Below are positions 17,213 through 26,968 of a stretch of 64,000 nucleotides of DNA, in pieces. The notes beneath the pieces were generated by a model. The model saw only the letters and a list, made by a program, of their open reading frames with translations. It searched no databases and was not told the DNA's origin. This DNA comes from [Clostridium] asparagiforme DSM 15981 (GTDB lineage: Bacteria > Bacillota > Clostridia > Lachnospirales > Lachnospiraceae). Position 1 is the first letter of the stretch. Each line of letters starts with the position of its first letter. The translations under genes and the position numbers were made by a program. Where the stretch lies: contig CP102272.1 in the NCBI GenBank assembly GCA_025149125.1, forward strand, positions 6,200,001 to 6,264,000. Direction: 5' to 3'.

Positions 17213-17806
17213 ATGGATAAGAAAGTATTGACAATGCCTCTGAAGGAAGAGGACGTTCGTGAGCTGAAAATCGGCGATGTGGTATACTTAACCGGCCACA
17301 TCTACACCGCCAGAGACATGGGGCACTTAAAGATCCGCGAGCTGCTGGACGCAGGCCAGCCCCTTCCCAAAGATTTCACCGGAGCCGCCATCTTCCACGC
17401 AGGCCCTGTCTGCCTGAAGAATGAGGACGGTTCCTGGCGTCTGAACGTGATCGGACCCACCACCAGCATCCGCATGGAGCCCCACGCCGACGTTGTGGGC
17501 AAGATGGGCATCAAGGCCGTGATCGGCAAGGGCGGCATGGAGAAGGGCACTCTGGACGCCTGCGAGAAGTACGGCTACGTGTACCTTCAGGCAGCTCCCG
17601 GCTGCGCTGCGAAGCTGGCCCAGGGAATCAAGTCCGTTTACGACGTGACCTGGTTCGAGATGGGTATGCCGGAAGCCCTTTGGGATCTGGAAGCAGTTGA
17701 GTTCGGCCCCCTCGTGGTAGGCATGGACACCCATCAGAACAGCATTTACAAGAACTTAAAAGAGGCAGCGTTAAAGAAACTGGATGAAATTTATCCGGAG
17801 GACTAA
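17213..17806 (+). CDS. Class I fumarate hydratase/tartrate dehydratase-type beta subunit
   Basis: A 197-residue beta subunit of the class I hydro-lyase. Family features are LKIGDVVYLTGHIYTARDMGH near residues 19-39, the segment FHAGPVC and GPTTSIRMEPHAD near 85, and GKGGM near 108. It supplies substrate-binding residues to the iron-sulfur alpha subunit. I start at the ATG at 17213, preceded by AAGGAGA. The open frame extends further upstream inside the alpha gene but that part does not look like this family. The segment AGCAAKLAQGIK near 130 resembles tartrate/fumarate dehydratases equally, so it does not settle the substrate. Confidence 0.88.
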   Translation: MDKKVLTMPLKEEDVRELKIGDVVYLTGHIYTARDMGHLKIRELLDAGQPLPKDFTGAAIFHAGPVCLKNEDGSWRLNVIGPTTSIRMEPHADVVGKMGIKAVIGKGGMEKGTLDACEKYGYVYLQAAPGCAAKLAQGIKSVYDVTWFEMGMPEALWDLEAVEFGPLVVGMDTHQNSIYKNLKEAALKKLDEIYPED

Positions 17807-17821
17807 TCCATAAAATGTACG

Positions 17822-17849
17822 GCAGCAGCTAGTGAGGCAGTTGCTGCTG
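17822..17849 (+). other. Intercistronic hairpin between the hydratase beta subunit and fumC
   Basis: GCAGCAGCT pairs with AGTTGCTGC around an 8-nt loop in the 78-nt gap. No T-run follows, so it is not a terminator. It could stabilise or mark processing of the polycistronic RNA. Confidence 0.4.
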
Positions 17850-17884
17850 TAAAACCGTTTATATTATTTGGGAGGAGTGAAACT

Positions 17885-19249
17885 ATGGAATTTCGAATCG
17901 AACATGACTCAATGGGCGAAGTGCAGGTTCCCGCGGACCGTTATTGGGGCGCGCAGACCCAGAGGAGCTTCGAGAACTTCAAGATCGGAATCGAAAAGAT
18001 TCCTATGGAAATCATCCGCGCGTTTGCAATCTTAAAAAAGGCGGCGGCTATGGCCAACAACCGCCTGGGCAAGCTGGATGAGAAGCGTTTGGACCTGATT
18101 TCCCAGGCCTGTGACGAGATACTTGCCGGCAAGCTGGACGGGCATTTCCCGTTGGCTGTATGGCAGACAGGCAGCGGAACCCAGTCCAACATGAACGTCA
18201 ACGAAGTGATTGCCAACCGCGGCAACGAAATCGCAGGGGAAAAGCTTCTGCATCCAAACGATCACTCCAACATGTCCCAGAGTTCCAACGATACGTTCCC
18301 CACAGCCATGCACATCGCTGCGGCGGTATCCATTGAAGACCAGCTGCTTCCAAGCATCGATCTTTTAATCGGAACTTTTGACCGTCTGATGAAAGAAAAC
18401 GAGGGAATCATCAAGACCGGGCGCACCCATCTTCAGGATGCCACTCCGATCACATTCTCCCAGGAGATCAGCGGCTGGAAAAACATGCTGGAGAAGTCCA
18501 GAGAGATGCTGGTGATGAGCCTTTCGGGCCTGCGCGAGCTGGCTCTTGGCGGCACCGCCGTGGGCACCGGCTTAAACGCGCCCAAGGGATTTGACGTAGA
18601 GGTGGCCAAAGCGGTATCCGAGCTGACCGGCAAGGATTTCAAGACCGCGGCCAACAAATTCCATTCCCTGACCAGCAAGGACGAGCTGGTATTCGCCCAC
18701 GGGGCCTTAAAGGGCCTTGCGGCAAACATGATGAAGATCGCCAACGACGTCCGCTGGCTGGCCAGCGGCCCCCGCTGCGGCCTGGGCGAGATTCTGATTC
18801 CGGAGAACGAGCCGGGCAGCTCCATCATGCCGGGCAAAGTGAACCCCACCCAGTGCGAGTCCGTAACCATGGTCGCCGTGCAGGTGATCGCCAACGACGT
18901 GGCCGTTGGAATGGCCGCGTCCCAGGGCAACTTTGAACTGAATGTATTCATGCCCGTTTGCATTTACAATTTCCTGCAGTCCGTGCGCCTCCTGTCTGAT
19001 TCTTTGGTCTCCTTCAACAACAACTGTGCGGTTGGGATCAAAGCCAACAAGGAGAAGATGGACGATAACCTGCACCGCTCACTGATGTTGGTAACCTGTC
19101 TGAACCCGCACATCGGCTACGAAAACGCGGCAAAGACAGCGAAAAAAGCCTACAAAGAGAACATTTCCCTGAAGGAAGCCTGCGTGGAACTGGGTTTTCT
19201 GACCGCGGAAACGTTCGACGAGGTGTTTAAACCCGAGCAGATGGTATAG
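17885..19249 (+). CDS. fumC: Class II fumarate hydratase
   Basis: A 454-residue homotetrameric class II fumarase, which needs no iron and interconverts fumarate and L-malate. The start EFRIEHDSMGEVQVPAD is typical of FumC. Conserved regions are QTGSGTQSNMNVNEV near 94, SSNDTFPTAMH near 133, GRTHLQDATP near 179 and the signature GSSIMPGKVNP near 310. The aspartase alternative is less likely from the N-terminal pattern. GGAGGAG precedes the ATG. It is directly followed by malic enzyme, so fumarate, malate and pyruvate are linked in one transcript. Having both class I and class II enzymes in one operon is unusual. Confidence 0.93.
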   Translation: MEFRIEHDSMGEVQVPADRYWGAQTQRSFENFKIGIEKIPMEIIRAFAILKKAAAMANNRLGKLDEKRLDLISQACDEILAGKLDGHFPLAVWQTGSGTQSNMNVNEVIANRGNEIAGEKLLHPNDHSNMSQSSNDTFPTAMHIAAAVSIEDQLLPSIDLLIGTFDRLMKENEGIIKTGRTHLQDATPITFSQEISGWKNMLEKSREMLVMSLSGLRELALGGTAVGTGLNAPKGFDVEVAKAVSELTGKDFKTAANKFHSLTSKDELVFAHGALKGLAANMMKIANDVRWLASGPRCGLGEILIPENEPGSSIMPGKVNPTQCESVTMVAVQVIANDVAVGMAASQGNFELNVFMPVCIYNFLQSVRLLSDSLVSFNNNCAVGIKANKEKMDDNLHRSLMLVTCLNPHIGYENAAKTAKKAYKENISLKEACVELGFLTAETFDEVFKPEQMV

Positions 19250-19261
19250 GAGGACAAAACC

Positions 19262-20431
19262 ATGGATGTAAACAAAGCTTCACTGGATATGCACTATGAA
19301 CTGGCGGGAAAGATCGAGGTCGTATCCCGCAAAAAGATTGAGACAAGAGAAGATTTATCTCTGGCATACACCCCCGGCGTGGCCGAGCCCTGCCGGGTGA
19401 TCGCAAAGGACTACGAGCAGTCCTTCAAGCTGACCCGACGCTCCAACCTGGTGGCGGTTATCACCGACGGAACCGCCGTGCTGGGCCTGGGCGACATCGG
19501 ACCCGCGGCCGGCATGCCGGTGATGGAGGGCAAATGCGTGCTGTTTAAAGAGTTTGCGGACGTGGACGCGTTCCCGCTCTGCATCGACTCCAAGGATACG
19601 GACACCATTGTCCAGACCATCCACCTGATCTCCAAGAGCTTCGGCGGAATCAATCTGGAGGACATTGCCGCCCCCAGATGCTTTGAGATCGAGCGCCGCT
19701 TAAAGGAGATCTGCGATATTCCCGTATTCCACGACGACCAGCACGGCACCGCCATCGTGGTTGCCGCGGCCCTGATCAACGCCATCAAGGTCACCGGCAA
19801 GGAGATGGGCAAGATCAAGATCGTCATCAACGGCGCGGGCGCAGCCGGAATCGCCATCGGCAAGCTGCTGATCAGCATGGGCTTCGGAAATGTGGTGATG
19901 TGCGACATCAACGGCATCATCTGCGAGGGCGACGAGGGACTTAACGCAGGTCAGGAAGAGATTTCCCACATCAGCAACCTGAACAAAGAGCACGGCAAGC
20001 TGGCCGACGCCTTAAAGGGAGCCGATGCATTTGTGGGCGTGTCCCGGCCCAATTTGGTCACCAAAGAGATGGTGGCTTCCATGAATAACGGAATCGTGTT
20101 CGCCATGGCCAACCCCACCCCGGAGATCATGCCGGACGAGGCCAGGGCCGGCGGAGCCGCTGTGATCGGCACCGGGCGTTCCGACTTCCCCAACCAGATC
20201 AACAACGTGCTGGTGTTCCCGGGCATCTTCAAGGGCGCGCTGTCCGTGCGGGCCAAGGAGATCACCGAGACCATGAAACAGCGGGCGGCTTACGCCATTG
20301 CCAGCATGATCCCGGACGAAGAGCTGAACGCCGAGAACATTATTCCCTCCCCCTTAAACAAGGGCGTGGCAGCCGTTGTGGCGAAGGCAGTTGCCGACAC
20401 CGCAGTGGAGGAAGGGATCGCCCGGATTTAG
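19262..20431 (+). CDS. Malic enzyme (NAD(P)-dependent, short bacterial form)
   Basis: A 389-residue malic enzyme that decarboxylates malate to pyruvate with reduction of NAD or NADP. The malic domain holds YTPGVAEPCR near 38 and the catalytic region around KGSDLVAVITDG-like residues (SNLVAVITDGTAVLGLGDIG). Metal and active-site residues appear in IAAPRCFEIERRL and VFHDDQHGTA. The Rossmann domain starts at NGAGAAGIAIGKLL near 183. The length fits the short MaeB-like form without a phosphotransacetylase domain. It ends the operon 12 bp after fumC. Its pyruvate product and reducing power would feed fermentation and the redox operon at 35-46 kb. Confidence 0.93.
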   Translation: MDVNKASLDMHYELAGKIEVVSRKKIETREDLSLAYTPGVAEPCRVIAKDYEQSFKLTRRSNLVAVITDGTAVLGLGDIGPAAGMPVMEGKCVLFKEFADVDAFPLCIDSKDTDTIVQTIHLISKSFGGINLEDIAAPRCFEIERRLKEICDIPVFHDDQHGTAIVVAAALINAIKVTGKEMGKIKIVINGAGAAGIAIGKLLISMGFGNVVMCDINGIICEGDEGLNAGQEEISHISNLNKEHGKLADALKGADAFVGVSRPNLVTKEMVASMNNGIVFAMANPTPEIMPDEARAGGAAVIGTGRSDFPNQINNVLVFPGIFKGALSVRAKEITETMKQRAAYAIASMIPDEELNAENIIPSPLNKGVAAVVAKAVADTAVEEGIARI

Positions 20432-20524
20432 GGCGCAGCGCGGCGCGGCGGATAAGCAGTCGCCCGGCGCCGGGGTTAAAACCGTAATATCTCCCGGGGT
20501 TCTCAGGGACTCCGGGGTTATTAA

Positions 20525-20556
20525 ACAACCGCCCGACGGAAGGCCGGCGGACGGTT
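20525..20556 (+). other. GC-rich inverted repeat after the malic enzyme gene
   Basis: CAACCGCCCGACGG pairs with its near complement CCGGCGGACGGTTG (two mismatches) around a short loop. No T-run follows. It could help 3'-end stability, with actual termination at the next hairpin. Confidence 0.4.
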
Positions 20557-20587
20557 GCATATAACTGCTTAATTGCAGGACCTCTCA

Positions 20588-20640
20588 TAAAAAAGTACGG
20601 CTGTCAGGTGATTTGCCACACCTGACGGCCGTACTTTTTT
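20588..20640. terminator. Bidirectional Rho-independent terminator
   Basis: A near-perfect 21-bp stem (AAAAAAGTACGGCTGTCAGG with its complement) has A-runs on one side and T-runs on the other, so it works on both strands. It ends the rightward prpD-malic enzyme operon and the leftward NUDIX gene. Confidence 0.92.
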
Positions 20641-20658
20641 ATATCGGTCTCTGCGGTT

Positions 20659-21231
20659 TTATTCAATCATTCCCCTGAGTTCTGCCATCGCCAGAGCGGC
20701 GATGGTTTTGCAATCGGTGATCTCCCCGGCCGCAATCTTCTCTCTCACCGTTCCCAGCTCCATAAGTTTCAGGTTGATAAACTCGTCGCTGTCCAGCTCC
20801 CGCTCTTCCTCGCGCAGCCCGGTGGCCAGGTACAGGTAGAGCACTTCCGACACAATACCCGGGGAGGGATATATTTTTCCCAGGTATTCCCAGTGATCGG
20901 CTACCCTGCCGGTCTCCTCCCGCAGCTCCCGCACCGCGGCCTCCCGGGGTGTTTCCCCGGGAATCTTGTCCATCTTGCCGGCCGGAATCTCCGTGATGGT
21001 CTGCCGGATCGCATAGCGGTACTGCTCCTCCATCAGCACGCGGTTTTCCCCGTCCATGGCCAGGATCGCCACGCCGCCGGGATGTTTGACCATCTCGCGC
21101 ACCGCCTCCGTCCCGTCCGGCAGTTCTACCCTGTCGACAAAGAACTCATAGGATTTTCCTTTGTACACGACCTTGCGTTCAAGGCATTTTTCCTCCAACC
21201 TTTTTTCGCCGTCCATTTTGTGTTCCTCCAT
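20659..21231 (-). CDS. NUDIX hydrolase (ADP-ribose pyrophosphatase-like)
   Basis: A 190-residue NUDIX enzyme of the ADP-ribose pyrophosphatase type, which splits ADP-ribose or similar nucleoside diphosphates to AMP and a phosphate ester. The NUDIX helix contains PREAAVRELREETGR near residues 103-117, and the preceding EIPAGKMDK is usual in this subgroup. A proline-rich segment (IYPSPGIVSE) follows, as in ADPRases. I start at the ATG at 21231, placed 5 nt after GGGAGG; a GTG two codons upstream is also open. It stands alone, facing the fumarase operon across a shared terminator, and its role looks like housekeeping. Confidence 0.88.
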   Translation of the reverse strand: MEEHKMDGEKRLEEKCLERKVVYKGKSYEFFVDRVELPDGTEAVREMVKHPGGVAILAMDGENRVLMEEQYRYAIRQTITEIPAGKMDKIPGETPREAAVRELREETGRVADHWEYLGKIYPSPGIVSEVLYLYLATGLREEERELDSDEFINLKLMELGTVREKIAAGEITDCKTIAALAMAELRGMIE

Positions 21232-21285
21232 TACCACCTCCCAACTGCTTCAGTCCGCCGGGACGCGTTATTTTTTAGAATAACC

Positions 21286-21326
21286 GTTCAGACGGCGGGA
21301 AAGTGGGTGCAGTCAGCCGTCTGAAC
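21286..21326 (-). terminator. Putative terminator-like hairpin after the ABC operon
   Basis: GTTCAGACGGC and GCCGTCTGAAC form a perfect 11-bp stem around a 19-nt loop, starting 9 nt past the stop of the binding-protein gene. No clean T-run follows, so it may terminate weakly or protect the 3' end. Confidence 0.5.
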
Positions 21327-21334
21327 AGTTGCGA

Positions 21335-22600
21335 TTAAGGCTGTACGGAGAGCCAGTAATCGTAAACATCCTGATAATTGTCATAATAGTAATCCAGATC
21401 CAGATCGAACTTGGGGATGCTGTCGTAGTCCGGGTTGCCCTCGATGGCCGGGGCGTTCGGGAATACGGGGTAGGAACCCACGGTCAGGAAGGGCTCCAGT
21501 CCCTTGCCCTGATGATCCGCCTCGCCGCACAGGTAGCGGATATACAGCTTCGCCGCATTGGGATGCTCGCACTGATCGGCAATCTGGGCCACCATGAAGC
21601 TGACTGCGGTGGTGGGCATATCGAACTTGTCCGGCTCCACGCCCAGCACAAAGCCCTGGAGATCGCGCTCACGCAGCTTGGAGGAAACGCCGTAGCCGAT
21701 GGGCGGATCGGTCATACCCTTGGCTCCGCCAACCGCCTTCACGATGTTGGTGTTGCTGGTCTCCATGATCGCGCCGTTCTTGGCCACCCGGTTGATCCAG
21801 GCGTGGGCTGCATCCGGCTCGTTGTCGGCCAGCTCTATGGGCTTGCCGAACACCTTTTCATAGTCCGCTTCCAGCAGGTCGGAGCGCTGGACCATGGCGG
21901 CCAGCAGCACCGGCAGGTCCGGCTCGCCGGAGGGATCTAAGAACACGAACTTGCCGTTCCACTCCGGTTTGGTGATATCCCACCAGGAGGAGATGGGCAG
22001 CTCGCTGTAGACCTCGGTGTTGTAGTTCCACCAGTCCAGCTCCACCACAAAGGGGGTGACGATCAGGTAATCCGGGTTCACGCCGTCAAAAATGTCCTCG
22101 GGGTGATAGTTGTGCAGCAACCCCTGCTGGATGTACTCGCGGCTGATGGAACCGGTCTGCTCTTTCAGCTGTAAAATGTCAGCGGTATGAATTCCCGCCT
22201 CATACTCTCTGGAAAACTTTTCCAGCATTTCATTGATGCCCAGATCGTAAAAATTCACCTTGATCCCGGGGTACTCTGCCATAAAGTCCGCGGACACGTT
22301 CTCCAGACGGCCGGTACAGCCGTAAAGGTTCAGTTCTCCCTCGGCCTTGGCCAGCTCGTACAGCTCCTCCACGGTCTCGGTCTTGTTAAGGCCCGCTTCC
22401 TCCGCCCAGGACGAGGCCGCCGGGGCCTCAGTCTCCGCCGCCGGGGTCTCCCCGCCGGATTCCTGACCTGCCGCCGGAGCGGGGGCCTGAGTCGCCGCTG
22501 TGGTGGGCGCCGGGTCCGCCTTGCTCACGCAGCCCGAGCACGCTCCCGCCGCCATGGCGGCTGCCAGCACAAACGACATCCATTTTCTCTTTTGCTTCAT
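21335..22600 (-). CDS. ABC transporter extracellular binding lipoprotein (family 1, iron(III)/Fbp-like)
   Basis: A 421-residue extracytoplasmic binding protein with a lipoprotein-type signal (AAMAAGACSGC; C21 or C24 is the modified residue). A low-complexity A/P/E/T linker spans about 27-62. The mature domain begins near 68 and resembles the AfuA/FbpA and thiamine/2-aminoethylphosphonate binders (ELNLYGCTGRLENVSADF). Candidates for the cargo are ferric iron, an organophosphonate or another small anion; the sequence alone does not decide. It is the last gene of a permease-ATPase-binding protein operon, after a 71-nt gap. Confidence 0.8.
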   Translation of the reverse strand: MKQKRKWMSFVLAAAMAAGACSGCVSKADPAPTTAATQAPAPAAGQESGGETPAAETEAPAASSWAEEAGLNKTETVEELYELAKAEGELNLYGCTGRLENVSADFMAEYPGIKVNFYDLGINEMLEKFSREYEAGIHTADILQLKEQTGSISREYIQQGLLHNYHPEDIFDGVNPDYLIVTPFVVELDWWNYNTEVYSELPISSWWDITKPEWNGKFVFLDPSGEPDLPVLLAAMVQRSDLLEADYEKVFGKPIELADNEPDAAHAWINRVAKNGAIMETSNTNIVKAVGGAKGMTDPPIGYGVSSKLRERDLQGFVLGVEPDKFDMPTTAVSFMVAQIADQCEHPNAAKLYIRYLCGEADHQGKGLEPFLTVGSYPVFPNAPAIEGNPDYDSIPKFDLDLDYYYDNYQDVYDYWLSVQP

Positions 22601-22671
22601 AATCGTTCCTCCTATGTGTTTTTAATACAACCGCGCCTGTTCCTGTGCCGCGCGGAACTGTACTCCTCCGG

Positions 22672-23802
<1,131 letters not shown>

Positions 23803-23817
23803 CGTCTGCCCCCCTCA

Positions 23818-25656
23818 TCAAAATCCCTGTGTAATATCCGCATTGAAGAATTTATTGGCGATCCAATAAATCACAAATACGACCACAAACATGATAATCG
23901 CCACCACGTTGGAGAACTGCTCCATTCCCCCCGACATATAGGAATAAGCCATGTAGGGTAATGTCTGGGTGTTGGGCGAAATCAGGATCACAAGCAGATC
24001 CAGCTCCTTCATCACCGCCATAAAGATCAGCATAAAGCCGCTCATAAAACCTCCCTTGGACAGCGGGAACACGATCCGCCTGAACCGGGTGATAAAACCC
24101 GCGTTCTCGATCTGGGCGGCCTCCTCCAGCTCCACATTGATCTGCATCATGTTAGCGGAACCGGCCCGGCTGGAAAACGGAAGGTTCTTGACCACCGTCA
24201 CCAGGACCAGGAGCAGGAACGAGCCGTAGAGCACAGGGAAAAACGTAACTTTCAATCCGGCGAAGGTCACCGCCCGCTCCACGGAGAACATGGACAGGTA
24301 CATAGCGCCAAATGCGATGGACGGAATCAGGTAGGGGATGAACACCAGCTGTTCCACCAGCTTGCCGGACTTGAGCTGACGGCCTCTGGAGGTCACGTAG
24401 CCGATCAGCTGTCCGAACACCGTTGCCACCAGGGAGGCCACAACCACCAGCTTCAGGGAGTTGCCCAGCACCTGCAAAAACTGCGGGTTGCGGAACACTC
24501 CGGGCTCGCCGTAGAAGATATCCGGCTTGCCAAGTCCCACCCAGTAGTGAAGGCTGAAATTGGACGGGCTGTAATCTCCCAGCTTCAGCATCAGGCTCTG
24601 GAGCACCAGAATTCCGATGGGCAGGAACACGCAGAAGCCCAGGAACAGGAACAGAAGGCACACCACCATGGGTTTCCATTTATTTAAGGATAACACGTTG
24701 GAGCGCCCGCCCTTGCCGCCGATGGTGGCGTAGGACTTTCTCGTCCCGATCACCTGCTGGTTGATGAAAATGATCACCGCCGCAATGCCGATCAGGATCA
24801 GGCTGATGGAAAAGGCCATGGCCGTCTGCTGCTGCTTGATACTGGTGTAGAGCATGGTGGAGATGGTATAATATCCGGTCTTAAGCCCCAGAAACGCCGG
24901 AACGCCGAAGGTTCCCATGGCCTTGGAGAAAATCAGGATGAAGGACGAGGCAATGGCCGGCATCACCAGCGGGAAAGTGATCTTGCGCAGCATAAGCAGC
25001 TTCCCAGCCCCCAGAATCTCGCCCATCTCCTCCAGCTCCGAGTTAATGGAACGGAAGCTGGCTGAAATCAGCAGATACGCGTAGGCATAGTAATGGATCG
25101 TCAGCACGCAGATGATCGCCACCGGCCCGTAGGCCAGCCAGTCCGGCGGTTCCAGCCCCAGGTAGGACAGAAAGCCCTGGGTCCCGCCGATGCGCGCCGT
25201 CTTGAACACCGCAATCCAGGCCATGGACTTGCACCAGGAGGGGATCATGTAGGGCACGATCATTGCCAGAGAGAAAAATTTCTTAAACGGAAGATCGCTG
25301 CGCACCATCAGCCAGGCGATGGCCCCGCCCAGTCCGATGCTGAAAACCGAGACCGCAGTGGCGATCAGGAGCGAGTGCATCAGCGGCTTGTAAAGCATGT
25401 TTTGGGAGACTTCGCTGCACAGCAGCTTCTTCCAGTAGTAGAGCGACCAGTCCCCCGCCTGGGCCCCCTCCACTCTCCTCACGTCCCTGGCGGCCAGCTT
25501 AAACGTGGTGACCACCATCTCGATCAGAGGAACGATTACCAGGCAGGCGAGGGCGGCCACCGCGGCCGCGACCATGATATTGTACGGGCTTCTGATTCCA
25601 TTTTTGACCCAGTTTTTTGTACGCCTGACGCTGGAATACGATCTGCTCTCTTTCAT
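23818..25656 (-). CDS. ABC transporter permease, two fused membrane domains (FbpB/ThiP-like)
   Basis: A 612-residue protein with two tandem binding-protein-dependent permease domains, about 90-300 and 380-605, each with an EAA-type loop (EEMGEILGAGKLLMLRKITFPL and EEAAQIENAGFITRFRRIVFPL). Fused permeases of this form serve iron(III), thiamine and phosphonate importers and need only one gene. The N-terminus to about residue 25 is basic and cytoplasmic, before the first helix. It opens the ABC operon and faces the AraC regulator across a 400-bp AT-rich gap. Confidence 0.9.
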   Translation of the reverse strand: MKESRSYSSVRRTKNWVKNGIRSPYNIMVAAAVAALACLVIVPLIEMVVTTFKLAARDVRRVEGAQAGDWSLYYWKKLLCSEVSQNMLYKPLMHSLLIATAVSVFSIGLGGAIAWLMVRSDLPFKKFFSLAMIVPYMIPSWCKSMAWIAVFKTARIGGTQGFLSYLGLEPPDWLAYGPVAIICVLTIHYYAYAYLLISASFRSINSELEEMGEILGAGKLLMLRKITFPLVMPAIASSFILIFSKAMGTFGVPAFLGLKTGYYTISTMLYTSIKQQQTAMAFSISLILIGIAAVIIFINQQVIGTRKSYATIGGKGGRSNVLSLNKWKPMVVCLLFLFLGFCVFLPIGILVLQSLMLKLGDYSPSNFSLHYWVGLGKPDIFYGEPGVFRNPQFLQVLGNSLKLVVVASLVATVFGQLIGYVTSRGRQLKSGKLVEQLVFIPYLIPSIAFGAMYLSMFSVERAVTFAGLKVTFFPVLYGSFLLLVLVTVVKNLPFSSRAGSANMMQINVELEEAAQIENAGFITRFRRIVFPLSKGGFMSGFMLIFMAVMKELDLLVILISPNTQTLPYMAYSYMSGGMEQFSNVVAIIMFVVVFVIYWIANKFFNADITQGF

Positions 25657-25722
25657 TCACAACCACCCCAGTCTTTTGTATATTTCTAAATCTGATTATA
25701 GTTAAGATAGGAGGGCTTTACT

Positions 25723-25857
25723 ATGAAGAAACGTTGTCAATATATCGAAAAATGTTGCTTTTTTATCCTGATTAGGATCATCAAAAATAAATATTTTATG
25801 GTATTCCCGGATTTTCTCGCTTATGCATTGGGTATTTATGACATTTTTTTACTTTAA
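25723..25857 (+). CDS. Possible small protein (44 residues), unrecognised
   Basis: A 45-codon frame with ATG 8 nt after a perfect AGGAGGG. The product starts MKKRCQYIEKCC, followed by a hydrophobic stretch, a basic segment (RIIKNK) and a hydrophobic end, so it might be a small membrane-associated protein. I do not recognise a family. The codon choice is AT-rich, unlike its neighbours, and chance is possible in such a gap. It lies between divergent genes, read toward the AraC gene. Confidence 0.3.
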   Translation: MKKRCQYIEKCCFFILIRIIKNKYFMVFPDFLAYALGIYDIFLL

Positions 25858-26003
25858 AACCAATTTTTATTGTGCATATATCATTATTAATTTGGGGGAT
25901 AAAACCTGATCGTATGGTATTGTCTTAGATTTGTGTTTTGCTATCATTAAATTTCATTTTTTTCAGATTTTAATAAGAAATAATGGATTTTTAACCCATT
26001 TTA

Positions 26004-26032
26004 TTGACAAACACGGATTATTTTTCTAATAT
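26004..26032 (+). promoter_or_regulatory. Promoter of the AraC-type regulator gene
   Basis: TTGACA (26004-26009), a 17-nt spacer and TAATAT (26027-26032). The start of transcription near 26039 leaves room only for the ATG at 26058. The upstream in-frame ATG at 26004 overlaps the -35 box and cannot be the start. Confidence 0.75.
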
Positions 26033-26057
26033 TGGCAGTGTGGGAAGGAGAGGCGTC

Positions 26058-26918
26058 ATGAAAGGACACGAATACAAATATTCCTTTAAAAATCAATTCC
26101 GCACCATGGCTTCCATGTCCGTATACCGCACCGGACATCAACAGTGCAGCGGGGGCTATCACCGCGGGCTGGAGGTACGGGATTTTTACCTGATCCATTT
26201 TGTGATGGAGGGAGGGGGCGTGTACACGCTGAACGGCAGGAAACATCCGGTGCGAAAAGGGCAGGCCTTTCTCATTTATCCCAGCATGCCCATCGACTAC
26301 CAGGCCGATGCCGCCGATCCCTGGGAATTTTGCTGGGTGGGTTTTAACGGCAACGACGCCCGGCTTCTGATGAACGCCACCGGCTTCACCCCCCAGAACC
26401 CGGTGATCACCCTGAAAGACCCGGAGCGCATGGAGGAACTGCTGATGAATATCTACCGCTGCCGCGGCCACCACCCCCACGAGTTCATCAACATGACCGC
26501 CAAGCTCTATGAGCTTCTTGCGTTCCTGATCCAGGAGGCCAGCGACCCCATGCCCGCCCAGTCCCGCACCGGCGTGGAGCACGTACAGCGGGCCTGCGAC
26601 TTCATCGCCTCCCACTACCAGGACCCCATCACCATCAACGATATCGCCGGACACGTGGGAATCTGCCGCAGCCGCCTCTACCGGGTGTTCAAGGCCCATC
26701 TCTCCATCTCCCCGCTGCAATACCTGACGGAATTCCGCCTCCGGGAAGCCTGCAACCTGATGAACCGCCAGAAGGCCACGGTCAAGGAGGTGGCCTACGC
26801 GGCGGGTTTTAGCGACCCGCTGTATTTTTCTACGGTGTTTAAGAAATCGCTGGGGCAGTCGCCTAAGGAGTATATGAAGAGCAGTAAGGGGGACGATACC
26901 TATGTGACCAGACAGTAA
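26058..26918 (+). CDS. AraC family transcriptional regulator
   Basis: A 286-residue regulator. The N-terminal cupin-like sensing domain (about 20-150) has the pattern FVMEGGGVYTLNGRKHPVRKGQAF. The C-terminal domain carries two helix-turn-helix motifs: ITINDIAGHVGICRSRLYRVF near 190-210 and VKEVAYAAGFSDPLYFSTVFKK near 240-262, ending in the usual SPKEY. Such proteins usually activate a neighbouring operon on binding a small molecule. The start at 26058 follows GGAAGGAG and is fixed by the promoter. The divergent ABC importer is the likely target. Confidence 0.9.
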   Translation: MKGHEYKYSFKNQFRTMASMSVYRTGHQQCSGGYHRGLEVRDFYLIHFVMEGGGVYTLNGRKHPVRKGQAFLIYPSMPIDYQADAADPWEFCWVGFNGNDARLLMNATGFTPQNPVITLKDPERMEELLMNIYRCRGHHPHEFINMTAKLYELLAFLIQEASDPMPAQSRTGVEHVQRACDFIASHYQDPITINDIAGHVGICRSRLYRVFKAHLSISPLQYLTEFRLREACNLMNRQKATVKEVAYAAGFSDPLYFSTVFKKSLGQSPKEYMKSSKGDDTYVTRQ

Positions 26919-26919
26919 A

Positions 26920-26951
26920 AGGCGGCCCGGGAAAAATCCCCGGACCGCCTC
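26920..26951. terminator. Terminator between the AraC gene and the DUF4387 operon
   Basis: GGCGGCCCGGG pairs with the complement CCCGGACCGCC (one mismatch) around an A-rich loop. On the minus strand TTTT follows, so it best serves the leftward operon. It also lies 2 nt after the AraC stop. Confidence 0.7.
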
Positions 26952-26968
26952 ACCCATGATCAATTCCT

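Larger units (their letters stand above)
25657..26057. other. AT-rich divergent control region of the ABC operon and AraC gene
   Basis: The gap contains the AraC promoter (26004-26032), a TATAAT on the minus strand (25700-25695) with no good -35 box that could serve the ABC operon under activation, and a small ORF with a strong ribosome-binding site (25723-25857). The remainder is very AT-rich. Confidence 0.55.
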
